64,000 nucleotides of DNA from Diphasiastrum complanatum (GCA_029204225.1 CM055107.1:23827391-23891390); one strand, 5' to 3'. Shown: positions 21,430 through 33,548, numbered from the stretch's first letter. Notes: a model not told the origin generated them from the letters alone. Translations and numbers: made by a program.

Positions 21430-24170
21430 TTATTTACATGCATGGTGGGAATACCCCCAACAGGACTCACGACCTGAAGTAGTGTCGGTCCCTCGGCACT
21501 GTGCCGGTTTAGTAGAGGCTCCTCTTTGTGCGTCTTTGTTGGATGAGGTAGCTGGTGATGTCTTCGATAAAAGTTATTCTTTTGATAGTTTTCAGGTCCT
21601 TTGGAGTGAAAAGTGACTTGTGAACTCATGTTAACCAATATTGGTTGACCAAGGCTTGGAATCTTTTGTCCATGGATCGCCAAGGAGTGCTGCTCGATAG
21701 TATATGCGCGCCATGGGTAATTGATCTTCAATTTTTTCGAAGGCCAGCGCTTTATTCGGATCAAAAAATATGGGAGGAAGAAAGTTGTCCCATTTGGTCT
21801 CAATGTCCATCAAATATTCTAAGTCTCGGATGTAAGTGGTGGTCGCACGGATTGTTGGATCAGGACAATTGAAATAGCTTTTGGAAAACTAGATGAGAGA
21901 CCTTTTGGCATCTACATATGTATCCCATTCATGCTCTGAAGGAATTCGTGGCCAAATGCAGTTCTAGAGCGTGATTTGGTCCAAGGGAGTGCCACACTTT
22001 GCCCATTTGGATCGTGTCGTGCAGGGGAGGAAGTGCGCATTAACCCTCAATTGTCGTGGACTCGTCACATATGCCCTGATGGCCGCAGGGTCTCGTTCGA
22101 AGAGTTGTTGGTGCCACTGTGGTTGTGGTTGTAGCATTGGGAGAGCTTTCAGCTCGTTGCCCTTGATGGTTTGGGTGGAAAAGGATATTTGCCAGTCGCC
22201 TCATGAGGACTCGTGGGGATATTTGGCTAAGAATTGGTCTATCTTATCCTCCATGGACTTTGGTCGACAGAAGGCTCGGCTGGCAAATATGGATCTCGAG
22301 CCTTGAGATGTGGACGCCTCTGGCTCTCCCCTTGGCTTTGGCTCAGATCTGATTCTTGGCTCAGGTCTTGGATATTGGCATCAGCTACATTTGAGTCCTG
22401 ATCATGAACATCCAGTCCCTCTGCCTGTTTTCCCTTGTCTTGGGTGGAGCTTGGCAGGATAGTATCTTTCATTGGTGGTGGTGGAATCACCATAGGGGCT
22501 GGTTGAGGTTGTTGTTCCATGTGCCTTTGGCAAACCTTCAAGGAATTCTTTGCCTGTGCTAACTCCTGCATGGCTCCGCACGGATAATTGTCAAATTCGG
22601 CTTGCTATTTGTCGAATGTGTCTCTGTATACCTTCACCTGTTGCGTGAGAAGATCCACCTCAGCTTGGCTGAGTGGTCTATTTGCAAGTGTCGATTTAGC
22701 TAGCTAGGTCATCTTTTTAGTTTGCAGGGATGTCACTTCCGCTCTCAGGCGTAGATTTTTGGTTTTCAACATTGAGATTTGTGCCTGGAGCAGAGTGAGA
22801 GGTTGTGTGAGCTGTTGTTGGATATCCTGGACTTTTAGCTAAGCGTCCGTGGTAGACTTTGAAGGGCGGTGATGTACCCTTGGAGATCGGCTTGGTGCTA
22901 CTTGAGTTTCAGCACTTCCGATTTCTCTACTTACTCATGTTGTTGGGCAATCAGCAGATCTTGCTAGAGCTAGCCGGTTTTTGCTCTCAATTGAGTGGTG
23001 CTTGTGGCCAACTCCAATACTCGGCCATCCAAAATTGCTCTTGTGGCTACCGCCTCCTAGACAAATGTGCCCATGATTTGATAGGCCGTTGAAAGGTCCG
23101 TGGGATCGGCTGGTATGGTGGTGTCAGTTGGGGCTTGGTGGGATGTAGCCCGAACGATCTGCACTGTGTCATCGTCATCTTCGATTAACTTTTCTGGTGG
23201 TAATATGTCGTCAGATGCGGTGGGGTCAGCATGATCAGGCGATGATCCATACATTGTTAGTACAAATGCTCCATACGATTGGTCGCCCTCAGCAACTTTC
23301 AAAGGTGAGGTGGGCGGTGTGATAGAGGTGGTTTCGAGAGGTGTAAGAACATACTGCTCAAATGAAGGGATGATAAAAAATGGTGGGGAGTTGAAGGACC
23401 TTGTGGAGGATGGATGGAGACGTGGGACGTGAGAAGCCTTGTCAAGGCAACGAAAGGTTAATGAGGTTCATCCAAGAAAGGGTGGCGGGAGAAAGTTGTG
23501 AATCGAGGGGGTTGATATGGAGGAGTGATGTAGAAGTGGATGCAAGAGGGATGGAAGAACCGATGGTGATAGTAAGAAGGGACGATGCGAGAGTGGTGGT
23601 TGAAGGATGGGGTATGGGAGCAATAGGAGCAGTCGTGGAGGTGGTAGCAGAGGGCTGAACAGAAGCGGAAGCAATGGTTGTGAAAGAAGCAGAAGTGGGT
23701 TGTGACGGTGCAGTGCATTGTTTGGTGGCAAGAGGGCTAGATGAAGATGAGGTTGCGCCACGCATGCATTTGCTGGTCGTTGTGTCAGTAACTGTTGGTT
23801 GGGTGGAGGTGGATACAATAGAAGGAGGGTACAAGTTAGTGTGTGGAACAGTGGCAGATAGAATGGTGGAGCGGTTAAATCCACGAACCTTCTCTACAAG
23901 AAGTGCACAGGCAAAGTTACAGAGCAGTGAGCAGTGTTCCTACGGCTATGCAGTCGCATGTGTTAGTCTTGACAACGATGGAGAGCTCATGGATTAGGAA
24001 GGTATGCCAATCATATGGCACCATCAAGGGGCTCGGAAATTCTATGAAGGATTCCACGATTTGGCTTAATAGCGTGGACTGTATGTGGTCCTTGCGAAAA
24101 ATTGAAACAACTAAGAAGTTGTTCAACAAGTAAGCGACGACTTGAATTATGGGGTCATTGATAGCCTCTA
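21430..24170 (-). pseudogene. repeat R, copy R1: decayed gag-like protein gene
   Basis: On the minus strand, from 24170 down, broken frames match those of R2 (33540-32360): NNFLVVS.FRKD.IQS.LLSQIVESF near 24129-24040, a Ser/Thr/Pro-rich stretch (23834-23442), an acidic EDDDDTVQIV segment near 23190, a coiled-coil-like Gln/Lys region (22571-22400) and a C-terminal part near 22000-21640 (KTYIRDLEYLMDIETKWDN style). Stops occur throughout. The organisation (helical, low-complexity, coiled coil, C-terminal globular) is gag-like but I do not recognise the family. The N-terminal part is displaced to 27400-27450 by the chromovirus insertion. Confidence 0.5.
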
Positions 24171-27029
24171 TTTCCAGTTCTATTCAGCAGAAAATCAGTA
24201 AATTAGAAACTTTATTGTCTAAATTTAAAGATGTTTTTCCTGAAGATTTGCCACATGGTTTACCACCTAGCAGAGAGGTAGATCATGTAATAAACCTAGT
24301 ACCAGGTATAGCACCTGTTTCTAAACCTCCGTATCGGGTCAGCCGAACAAAGGATGAAGAAATAACTAGGCAGTTAACAGACTATCTTGGGAAAGGCCAA
24401 ATTCAGACCAGTAGTTCACCATGGGCCTCACCAGTCGGAAGATGTCTCGAAAACAGCTTTTAGGACTCGTCACGGTCATTATGAGTTTAAGGTGATGCCA
24501 TTTGGGCTCACAAATGCTCCAGCTACCTTTATGACCTTGATGAACAGTGTCCTCAGACCATACTTGGGTAAGTTTGTAGTCGTATTTTTAGATGACATCC
24601 TCGTCTACAGCAAAACGAGGAAGGAGCATCTAAAACACCTCAGAAAGGTGTTTCGACTGCTCAGAAAGCATAAGCTTTATGCTAAACAATCCAAGTGTGA
24701 ATTCTTCGTTGAAGAAGTAGCATATTTGGGTCACATTATCTCTTCAGATGGGATTAAGATGGACCCAAATAAGGTTAAAGCCATACTCAGTTGGCTGAGA
24801 CCTCAGAATATTTTGGAACTTCAAATCTTTCTTGGTCTGGCGGGATATTACAGACGATTTGTCAAGGAATATGCTCAGATAGCAGTCCCTATGACAAATC
24901 TCTTTAAGGGGAAGGGAAAGGAGTTCATTTGGGAGTCCGCACAACAGGAGAGCTTTGATGCTCTCAAAACAGCCTTAGCTACAGCACCAGTTTTAAAGGT
25001 CGTCGACCCCAATCAGCCATTTGTGGTCGAAACAGATGCTAGCGACTTTGCAGTAGGTGCTGTGCTAACTCAGGGTGGACGACCAGTTGCGTTCGAGAGT
25101 AAAAAACTCGAGCCAGCACAGACTAGGTATAGTGCCTATGAAAAGGAACTCTTTTCTATAGTCCATGCCCTTAAGACTTGGAGGCATTATTTGTATGGTG
25201 CCAACTTTGAGGTCCTGACAGACCATGAGAGTCTCAGATACCTTTGCAATCAACCTGAGCTTAGAGGTCGGAAAGCTCGTTGGGCAGAGTTGATGCAAGA
25301 GTTTGACATGTCTATCAGATATAGGCGTGGAAAATTCAATACAGTAGCAGATGCCCTTAGCAGAATGCCTATGATAAACGAGCTGAGTTTTACTCAGATT
25401 CGTAATGAGTTACTCGAGTCCTTGAGAGGGAAATGCCAGCATGATGCATTCTTCTCTATTATCTAGAACTCAGTCCAGAACAGACAGTTACAGACTCCAG
25501 AACCAGTTCCCGGGGCTGGTGCCAGTTCATCCAAGAATACGACAGCTTCCGTTGAGGATGATGATGAGTCTGAGTATACGTCATCAGATGACGTTGAGGA
25601 TTCTGAGCCTGTATTACCCAAGCAAACCCCAGTGGTTGAGGGTCAGTTGACTCAAGGATTCAAATGGAAACAGTATTCCATTCAGGATGAGTACTTGCTC
25701 TATAGAGATAGAGTATGTGTCCCCAATTCAGAGGATTATAGGCAACAGGTCCTATATGAATGTCATGACAATCCTAGCGCGGGACACCCAGGCATACAGA
25801 AGACCTATGAGCTTCTTCGTAGGCAATTTTTCTGGCCCAGTATGAAAAGGGACGTCCACCAGTATGTAACCAGTTGCCAGAAATGTCAAGTAAATAAAGC
25901 AGAGCGTTTAAAGGCAGGAGGTTTGTTGCATCCCTTAGAAATACCAGCTGGTAAATGGGAGAGTATCTCCATGGATTTTATAGTAGGCCTGCCTAAAACC
26001 CAAAAGGGTAATGACGCTATATGGGTCACAGTTGACCGTCTGACCAAAATGGCTCATTTTATTCCGACCAAAACAATCGTTAGAGCTCCAGAGTTAGCGA
26101 GGTTGTTTGTAGACGGGCTATTTAAATTGTACGGTCTACCTTCCGGCATAGTCAGCGACCGGGACAGTAAGTTTACTGGAAATTTTTGGAAGGCAGTATT
26201 CCATCATCTCCATACTAAACTTAATATGAGTACCACCGACCATCCACAGACGGACGGTCAAACAGAAAGGGTAAATCAAGTGCTGGAGGATATGCTTCGT
26301 GCATACGTCAGCAAGAGGCAGACTAATTGGGAGGAGTATCTCTTGATATTAGAGTTTGCTTACAACAGTACCAAACATTCAGCTACGGGATACAGCCCAT
26401 TTATGCTGATGTACGGTTTTCAGCCACGCTCACCCACAGCTGTAGGGTTTAAACAAGAAAAAGTTGAAGCAGCCAGAAACTTTTTAGAAGACCTAAACCA
26501 GATGATAGAACATGCTAAGCGTAGCATTAGACAATCCCAGGATCGAGCCAGGCATTATGCAGATCCACACAGACGGGATGTGCAGTTCTCCACTGGTGAG
26601 AGAGTCTACTTGAGAGTCCCAGTTGACTCTAAAACCCTCAAATCAGGAGTGTGTGCTAAGTTGTCTCCAAGGTATTGTGGTCCCTTTACCATCAGTAGGA
26701 GACTAGGCGAGGTCACCTATGAACTAGAACTCCCACACAGCAGTAAGGTTTTTCCAGTTTTTCATGTAAGTCAGTTACGAAAAGCCTTAACCAGATCAGA
26801 TAATCTGGTAGGGGACAGTGTTCTAGTTCTCCCATTGGATCCTCAACAACCTCCACATGAACCAGAGGAGATTCTTGATAGTAGAGAGACGCAGACTCGT
26901 CATACTCTATACCGAGAATATCTGGTTAAGTGGAATGATCAGCCTGTTGAGAATTCCACTTGGGAAAGAGGCAGCGTCCTTCGCAAGATTTTTCCAGACT
27001 TTGTCTTAGAGGACCAAGACGGTTCTTAA
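24171..27029 (+). pseudogene. chromovirus pol: RT, RNase H, integrase, chromodomain
   Basis: The first piece (to 24463) has FKDVFPEDLPHGLPP and SSPWASPV, the start of RT. About 55 codons, holding the first catalytic Asp region, are then missing and the frame shifts; it resumes at EDVSKTAFRTRHG (24433) with MPFGLTNAPATF, the FLDDILVYS active site, the RNase H segment VVETDASDFAVGAVL and TDHESLRYL. A single TAG at 25464 precedes the integrase: HHCC zinc finger (H..H then SCQKCQ), DFIVGLP, VSDRDSKFTG and TTDHPQTDGQTERVNQ giving the D,D,E triad. The last 60 codons contain EYLVKWNDQPVENSTWE, a chromodomain, which in chromoviruses guides insertion to methylated-histone chromatin. The segments before and after the TAG share one frame. 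Confidence 0.93.
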
Positions 27030-27040
27030 GGGGGAGGGAG

Positions 27041-27400
27041 TGTTACGAGCTCGTAACCAGTGCCGAACACTAGAGAACACAGATAGGTCAGATACCACAG
27101 TCAGGGTCGTGTCCAGCGTACATGACCAACAGGGCAAGACAGTGTGAGTAGTGTGGCCCAGCATGGTCCATAGCCATGGCAGGCCTAACACAGCCTAGGG
27201 ACCCTGTCAGCAGGATAGGGCCCCCAGTTGGGTCCCGACGTGCAGTCGGCCACGTCAGTGCCATGTGGCCGACACTTGGCAGTAGCATGCTACCAGTCCT
27301 CACACTGGGCTAGGAGGGGCTTACTCTATATCAGGGAGTAGGCAAGGTTGGGTGGATGAGTTAGTGTTTGCCCTACTGTGGTGTTAGGATCTATTACAAT
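27041..27400 (+). repeat. chromovirus 3' LTR (partial or unbounded)
   Basis: The LTR starts TGTTACGAGCTCGTAACC right after the polypurine tract; bases 27042-27057 form a perfect 16 bp palindrome. A CTATATCAGG motif near 27325 may be the TATA region. The 3' end is not defined because no second LTR is present; about 27400 is where R1-like sequence resumes. Confidence 0.65.
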
Positions 27401-27740
27401 AACCTTCTTGGTGCCAGTATTGTTAGTAGAGGATGAAGAAGTCACGATGTTAGATAAGTGGTGAAGTTTGTTATCGACTGGAATGGGAGAAAGGCGAAAA
27501 GGCACTCAAAAAGGTGGAAAAGACATCAAAAAATGAAGGAAAGACTTAAAAAACTGAGAAATTGCGAAAATGGTGAGAATGAAGATGGGAGTGGTGAGTC
27601 TGAGTGTATAGCAGTTTGAATGAAATGCCAAATGACTCAAATTTTCCCCTTATATAGGGGAAATTGGAGTGCATATTAGGAGAAGTGCGCTTTCCCCAGT
27701 TCAGTTCCAACCAAAATTTTGTAGGAATCTTCGTCACATA
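27400..27740 (-). repeat. repeat R, copy R1: leader and first codons of its ORF
   Basis: On the minus strand, sequence near 27450-27400 reads TSSSSTNNTGTKKVI, matching the R2 start MASSSSDNFDTKQVI at 40532. The R1 start codon equivalent is not ATG, so this copy lost its initiation codon. Upstream lies a leader rich in TTTTC and a TATA box at 27646-27660. Confidence 0.55.
27646..27660 (-). promoter_or_regulatory. TATA box of repeat R1
   Basis: CCCCTATATAAGGGG on the minus strand, about 200 bases upstream of the R1 ORF start. The C/G flanks make the site nearly palindromic. Confidence 0.5.
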
Positions 27741-28560
27741 ATTCTAAGACCTCAATGAAGTCTGCGAAGGTTAAGAAGGTGATTTGGCTGCCCTGCGAAG
27801 GTAAGGTTCATCTTGTTTGTGAAGGTTCAACCCTTGCAGGAGGTGAACTCTTGCACAACTTGCTCCAAATATTAAATTTTCAAGATCATACCCTATAGGC
27901 AGGCTACTTTCACGACCCTGATTCCATTTATGCCCTCTACGTAGATTGGTTTACAGATCTTGATGCTCTGCAAAGGTTCCTTAGCTTCTGGTTTTATGAA
28001 CCCTCGCAGACACTCAATTTTAATGATTTTTCCATTAGTAACTCTCACAAAGATTTTTATAGATGTATCTAAGTCAGATTTAGTGACTGACAAAGTCTCA
28101 AGAGTTAGTTCCCAAGGGATCTCAAATAATCATAAAAAAAGTGCTCTTTTTTTGGTGTTTTTGGTGAGATCTTGATATTCTCTGATCCCTAACTCTTGTA
28201 GACTGGTAGACCATTGCATCCAGGTCATATTTGACTATGGAGAGTTTTCTAAAAAAATTAATGGACATTTGGTAGCTAATTCATCAGTTTAAGTGATTTT
28301 TACCCCTATTTTGTTGTTTTTTCTCGAGATCGTCGTCTTTGATTTGCAAGAATGGAGGCTAATTGGTGTAATCTGATGATCTGCTACCCCTTGGATCCTA
28401 TCTGGATCTAGATCTCTCTTGAATCTTGTTGGATCTTCCTTGATATGTCTTGATCTTTTTTGCTCTTGCTGAATCTTTATGGATTCTTCTTGATCTGACT
28501 AGATCTCATCCAGATCTGGTTTGGTTTTATTGAATCTGGGTGGGGTGACTTCTGATGAGG
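27741..28560. other. unassigned spacer with GAATCTT-rich stretch
   Basis: No confident gene. A 66-codon minus-strand frame at 27893-28093 (VRVTNGKIIKIECLRGFI) looks protein-like but is isolated. The stretch 28380-28560 is made of irregular GATCTT/GAATCT words. It probably belongs to the Tat-like element whose integrase end lies at 28570. Confidence 0.3.
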
Positions 28561-28569
28561 CTTGATCTA

Positions 28570-28880
28570 ATCATTGTATGCGCATGGTGTCATCCACATC
28601 CTGGCTCTGTTCACTGAGGTGGCCAATACTTGTGAAGTCGGCTACCATTGATGGGAGTGTCGAATGGTGTTCCATCTAACTGTTCAAGTTTCATGGCTCC
28701 ATGGCTGAGGATCTCCTTTACTCGGAACGGGCCTTCGCCTGTGAACTTCAGCTTTCACTTGATCACCTTGGTTTTATACATGAGGACTAAGTCTCCAGAT
28801 CGAAGATCCTCCTTGTATAATCGGTGATTGTACCATGCTTTGCATCGCTCTTTCTCAGCCGCCAATGCATGCATAGCTAG
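28570..28880 (-). pseudogene. Ty3/gypsy (Tat-like) integrase C-terminal domain
   Basis: On the minus strand: AAEKERCKAWYNHRLYKEDL, RSGDLVLMYKTKVIK, a TGA, then KLKFTGEGPFRVKEILSHGA and LDGTPFDTPINGSRLHKYW. This is the usual C terminus of Tat-like gypsy integrase just before the LTR. The in-frame TGA and absence of the catalytic core show it is a remnant. Confidence 0.85.
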
Positions 28881-29324
28881 CCAACATGTCTCGCAAAGTT
28901 TTGTCATAAAACAGTGGTCGTGAGTGCAACAGAGGCTCGGTTGTTCAGAGCGTAGGCTTGTAGGAACGGAAACGCAACAGTTAGCAGCAGAAATATTCAA
29001 GTAGAAGAATTCATATAGTTTGTGCAAATGAACGACGCAGTAGTGAGACAAAAATTGCACTCTGATAAATATCAACAGTGAGTACAATGGCTTGAAGTAA
29101 TAACTTCAACTTGCTAAGCGTGATAACGCTTGGAAAGAGAAATTTCCAAAGAATTCTTGTTCTTAACGCTTACATAGCTTGATTCAGCTAATATAGAGAT
29201 TTACAAGAGAGAAAATATCTTATAAGCCTTTAAGGCTATTTATGCCAGTCTTTGCATATGTACAAAAGTTGGTAATCGTCAACCGCCTTTGGGATATTTG
29301 TTTGTCCAATTGTGTTAGGGTTAC
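28881..29324 (-). repeat. LTR-like block with degenerate primer-binding site
   Basis: On the minus strand the copia RNase H end at about 29325 is followed by about 250 bases of LTR-like DNA, then TATCAGAGTGC near 29070, resembling a mutated tRNA-iMet primer site. This order would put one LTR between a copia 3' end and another element's leader. Ends are not defined. Confidence 0.35.
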
Positions 29325-29648
29325 TCATCCATTGGCAAAGTCGGTCAGCAAAAAAATGAAGAAGGCGAAAGTGCCTAAAATTGATTTGTAAGGTATTCTG
29401 GCCACTTGGCCAGTGTGTCGTTTCAGATTTAACATATCGTTAAATCTGAGATGTTGCTCCTTTGATAGAGCCTTTGTGAAGAAATCTGCTACCATGTAAT
29501 TTGTTCTATAGAAAATCAATATTTCTTCCTTACTATGCACTTTCTCTCTAAGGTAGTGATACCTGATTTCTATATGTTTGCTTCGAGAGTGAAATCTTGG
29601 ACTGAGAGATAGTGCTATTGTGCTTTGATTTTGAAGTTTGATTTGCAA
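29325..29648 (-). pseudogene. Ty1/copia RNase H C-terminal fragment
   Basis: The frame contains NQSTIALSLSPRFHSRSKHI, EIRYHYLREKV and NYMVADFFTKALSKEQHLRF, the last part of copia RNase H. Everything 5' is missing; the frame abuts a coiled-coil ORF in another frame at 29650. A different family from the copies at 455 and 6108. Confidence 0.88.
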
Positions 29649-29649
29649 T

Positions 29650-29947
29650 CCTTCTGGTACTCTTTTTTTTTTTTCATCATTGCCTTTTTGATAACTTGTA
29701 TATCGACAATAGATTTTAAACTGTCAGATCGCAACTTCTCCATGGATTCTAACATATCTTGGTTTGAGCCCCAAAGACTAATGACTGTAGCATTCAACTC
29801 TGATATAACATGCTTGAGTGCATTGTTTTCAACACTAGTGTGTTCCACATAATAAAGCAATTGTTGATTTGCACATTGCAATTCTTGATTTGAAAATTGT
29901 AATTGTTGATTAAGATAAGATACACTATGCATTCCAATATCACGCAA
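29650..29947 (-). other. coiled-coil ORF fused upstream of the copia fragment
   Basis: A minus-strand frame of about 100 codons is rich in Gln, Asn, Leu and Lys (LNQQLQFSNQELQCANQQLL; KKAMMKKKKEYQKDC), predicting a long coiled coil. It overlaps the start of the RNase H fragment in a different frame. It could be gag from the same element joined by deletion, or captured host sequence. Not recognised. Confidence 0.35.
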
Positions 29948-30996
29948 CCTTTAGGCTTTGACAATATCCAAGTAATCCACTATTTCCTTCTCATACAAAT
30001 ATGAGAAGATGAGTTACAAACTTGAAATCTGGATACAAATTGGTAGTTGGATCTCTAGGATAAATTGATCCAACCACCCACAAATCTATATTCTTATGAA
30101 TATTCATTCTCAATTCTTTAACTATTGCAGCTTTCCAATTTTTCTTTATAAATGGAGTGCATTCCATAGGAAGTGCAACATGCATATGGAACATTGCCAT
30201 TGTTGAAAGCTATAATATGTAAATGATTCAAACTACAATAAGTCAAACTGAATAGATCTAGCGTACCTTATTTTTGTAATGTCTATGTAACCCTGAAAAT
30301 TGTCCCGCCTCATATTTCATTGTAAGCATACAAAGATTTCAAAAGTGCTCATTGTACTCCCGCTTTAGTCTTTGTAGTGAGCACACCAAGACTTACAACG
30401 ATACTCTTAAAGCTCTAGCCCTGAATTTTGAAACGAGCATGCAGAGAAGTTATTACATCTCATCCTTCACTAACTAATGTCTAAAGTTAATTATAGCAGT
30501 TCAGCGTCGGGCAAGGCCAGAAACTCGGAAAATGGCAACCAAAAGTTATCAGTCTGCATTCTCTCTCTGTGTAGCTTCTCTCTAAAGTCAAATTTCTTAA
30601 AGGGCATATTTTGAGCCCATATTTGTATATATATGTGTATGTGTATGTGTATGTGTATTCATATGTAGATATATATGTATATGTATGTATGTTTATATGT
30701 ATGTGTATATGTATGTATATGTTTATATGTATACTAGTAAAGATTGCCCGTCATTGACGGCCGACGATCTAGTGGGTATGCCCCTCGTTGACGGGCGGCC
30801 GATCTAGATGACGGACGGTCCTAATGTGGTCTAAAATGGTGGGTAAGCTCGTTGATGACAAGATCCGACAGAACCTCAACCTACGGAAGACCTAGCACCA
30901 CAAGCGGCCTCTCGAGTGAAAATGGATCAAAATGATCATTTATATCATCACAAACCATCGTTCCACATGGAAGTGCCAGAGGTTCCCCAGTCATGA
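29948..30996. other. unassigned spacer with TATG microsatellite
   Basis: No confident gene. At 30615-30735 there is an imperfect (GTAT/TATG)n array. At 30745-30815 two imperfect copies of GCCCGTCATTGACGGCCGAC / GATCTAG-type sequence lie in tandem, GC-rich against an AT-rich background. A 69-codon minus-strand frame (30200-29991) is not recognised. Confidence 0.3.
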
Positions 30997-31425
30997 GTGC
31001 TCACCGGTCTATTGTCTAGCCGCGTGAACTTATCTCTCATTGAGTTATTGTGGATTGCACCTCAAGTCGGGAGCATCCTAGCTGAATGGGCCAAAACGGA
31101 ACTGGAGGTAGCAGCAGAAGAGCCCTTATATTGTGCGGGCTATGATGGAACGAGCAACGTCCCCCATATCGAGGCAGCCTGGGAGAGCGGAGGACATAAC
31201 ATCATCCTGCCAATCCACCACAAGAGGTTCGAGGACGAAGCAACAGTGGTAGATGGAGGATCGGGTGTGAATATGATCTCCACTACCTTGTATCAGAAGT
31301 GGGGTTTGCAAGGATTGAAACCAGCAAAATTTGACATCAAATTAATTGATCAATCTTGTGTAAAGCCAAAAGGTGTAGTTGACAACATCTTGGTAAAAAT
31401 AGCGGAAATTCATGTAGGGATGTAG
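30997..31425 (+). pseudogene. Ty3/gypsy (Tat-like) retropepsin region
   Basis: The frame shows HHKRFEDEATVVDGGSGVNM, then LYQKWGLQGLKPAKFDIKLI and CVKPKGVVDNILVKI, the layout of the aspartic protease of plant Tat-like elements (normally D-S/D-G-S/A-x-x-N; here DGGSGVN). The frame ends at TAG just before repeat R2 begins. Gag upstream and RT downstream are absent. Confidence 0.75.
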
Positions 31426-31442
31426 TTCTCACGTCGTAGTAG

Positions 31443-31970
31443 CCCTCCCGCCTGTCAACAAGGGTTAGAACATTGGATAGGTGCCTACTATGAATAGATG
31501 CTTCTTTTAGATAGTTCTCTACTTTTTCTCTAACTCTACCACCACTAACACTACACACCCCTAGCTCTACTCCACTAAAGTAACCTTCATCATGTTTTTT
31601 TTGTGAAAGAGAAGAGAAGAATAGAAGAGATAGTGAGGAGGAGAGAGAAAGAGAGAGATAGAGTGGAGAGGGAGGTTAGCTCAAAAGCTCAAGATGCATG
31701 CTAATGGAGAAACCATAACTATTAAAACAACAACATAGAAATGGAAACAAATAGAAACACACAACAAAAGCATTAGCATGAGTGCTTAGGAAATGAGGAT
31801 GCTTGGCTCTTCAATTTGGTAGAGTTTCCTCCTTCTCATTAAGCATGAAAAATAGAGTACATGAGGTGTCTTTTTATAAATGGGGAAGGCCCTTGCCCCA
31901 AAATACTATTGGCTAATATGTAAACTAATCATATCCATTCATCTTGGACCCAACTTGATCCAAAGGTTTT
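31443..31970. repeat. terminal block of repeat R, copy R2
   Basis: Homologous to 20627-21300 and beginning with the same CCCTCCCGCCTGTCAA. It contains the shared segments ACATTGGATAGGTGCCTA, GGGAGGTTAGCTCAAA and GGTGTCTTTTTATAAATGGG, and a degenerate GA-rich patch where R1 has a clean (GA)n. Confidence 0.7.
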
Positions 31971-32019
31971 AAAAAAGTACATTGAATTTCACATGATTCA
32001 TGTGAGTCTCCATCGAGTT

Positions 32020-33548
32020 TTTTGTTTTGCAGAGCTTGTACCTCCGCCCCCAGGCACGTATTTTCTGTTTCATAGATCTGGAGTTGCACCTGGAGCGGGG
32101 CAAGTCGTTGGGACGCTTCAGACTAAAGCTCCCGCACCTTGGTGGAGGCATCTACCAACGCTTTGGAGAGGCTCTAGATATATCCATTGAGGCCATCATC
32201 CTTCTGTTGCCGCTTCGTGATCTCCCGGTGTCCGTCTTGTTCGTGTTGTTGAGCAATTATGAGCTCTTGCTGTAGCTTCGTGATTTTTGCTCACAGTTGG
32301 GTGTTGTTCGTTGCCAAATGGAGTACCCGACTGTCCAATGATGCCCTGGTTGCTACCGTGTCCTAGATGAATTTTTCCAAGGCTTGGTATGTCGTCATTA
32401 AGTCCGTTGGAGCAGGCAGTACATTGGCACTTGCAAGGGCTTGTGTGGTAGTGGCCCCGACGACCTGTATAGTGTCGTCGTCATTGTCTTCGATGAGGTT
32501 CTTTGGTGACCTTTTGTCATCTAGGGCGGTGGGATCTGTCCGATTTGGTAATGGAAAAAAAATTGTTTGCACAAATGCGTCATCAGGCAACGGCTGGTTG
32601 CCCTCGACAGCCTTTGATGGAAAAGTGTGTGGTGTGGAAGGAACAGAAGTGGAAACAGGGGTGGGGACAATTTGTCCAAACAAGAGAATGGATGGAACAG
32701 AGGGGAACTGGAGGGTGTTGTGGAGTACGGAAGGCGAAGATGGGGCAGAAGTGGTCTGGCATGGTGGTGAAAAATTGATGACCTGCATCCACGCCAGAGT
32801 GTCCGGAGACAACTGTGAGTCAGAAGGGTTGAACTGGAGAGGAACAACAGTGGGAACAGGAGTAATGGAGGATGCGATAGTAATGGAAGGGGTGGTAGAA
32901 AATGGAACAGAGGGAGAAGTAGTATCTATAGAGGATATGGGCGTAGAAACAGAAGTAACAATTGTGGGTTGAACAGAAGAAACAGGAATAGAAGCAGAAA
33001 CATTGACAGATGGCTATTAGCAGGTGGGGATGAGGAGGAAGGGACAGCACCACATATTTTTTTGTTGGCCATCATGTCAGTAACTGCGGGTTGGGCAGAA
33101 GTGGATGCGGTAGATGGAGGATAGAGGTTAGTGTGTGGCACTGTGGATGATAGAAGGCTAGAACGTCGGAAGTCGCGCACTTTTGCCTCGAAAAGTGCAC
33201 AGGCAAAGTTACATAGCAGGGGGTTTGCTACGATACGTTCTTGGGAGTTTGGCCTTATTGAGATTGTTAGAGGTGTGTCAGTCGTATGGCACAACTATGG
33301 GGCCAGGAATCCCAAAAAGGACTCCACAATCTGACTCAGCAGCATGGACTGGATTTTGTCCTTACGAAATTTTGAAACAACCAGAAAGTTGTTCAACGGA
33401 TGCGCAGCCGCCTGAATGACTGGGTCCGTGATAGCCTCTATCAGATACCCGTTGTTAGTTTGGATCGGAATTTTTGGTGCAGTCTGGGTGACGAAAGATT
33501 TTATCAGGGCTTTTTCCTGACGATGAGAGATGAGCTGGCGGTCACCGG
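32020..33548 (-). pseudogene. repeat R, copy R2: decayed gag-like protein gene
   Basis: Minus-strand frames parallel R1: near 33540-33300 a run reads LIEAITDPVIQAAAHPLNNF and VSKFRKDKIQSMLLSQIVES with a single stop soon after; then a Ser/Pro-rich stretch, an acidic IEDNDDDTIQVVGATTTQA segment near 32500 and a coiled-coil-like end. Comparing both copies defines a protein of several hundred residues with a conserved N-terminal block and conserved acidic block. The N-terminal part (40228-40532) was separated by the insertion at 33549. Family not recognised. Confidence 0.5.

Larger units (their letters stand above)
24171..27400 (+). mobile_element. Ty3/gypsy chromovirus, 5'-truncated, inserted in R1
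   Basis: The sequence switches from R1 to gypsy pol near 24170 and back to R1 near 27400. It carries pol with RT, RNase H, integrase and a C-terminal chromodomain, then a polypurine tract (AAGGGGGAGGGAG) and an LTR beginning at 27041. The 5' LTR, gag and protease are absent. Pol has one internal deletion with frameshift and one stop, so the copy is relatively young but dead. Confidence 0.9.

Noticed and set aside
23442-23884. Overlapping Ser/Thr/Pro and Leu/Pro frames as separate genes
   Set aside because: They are alternative frames of one low-complexity segment of repeat R1; the matching R2 segment keeps only one as protein-like.
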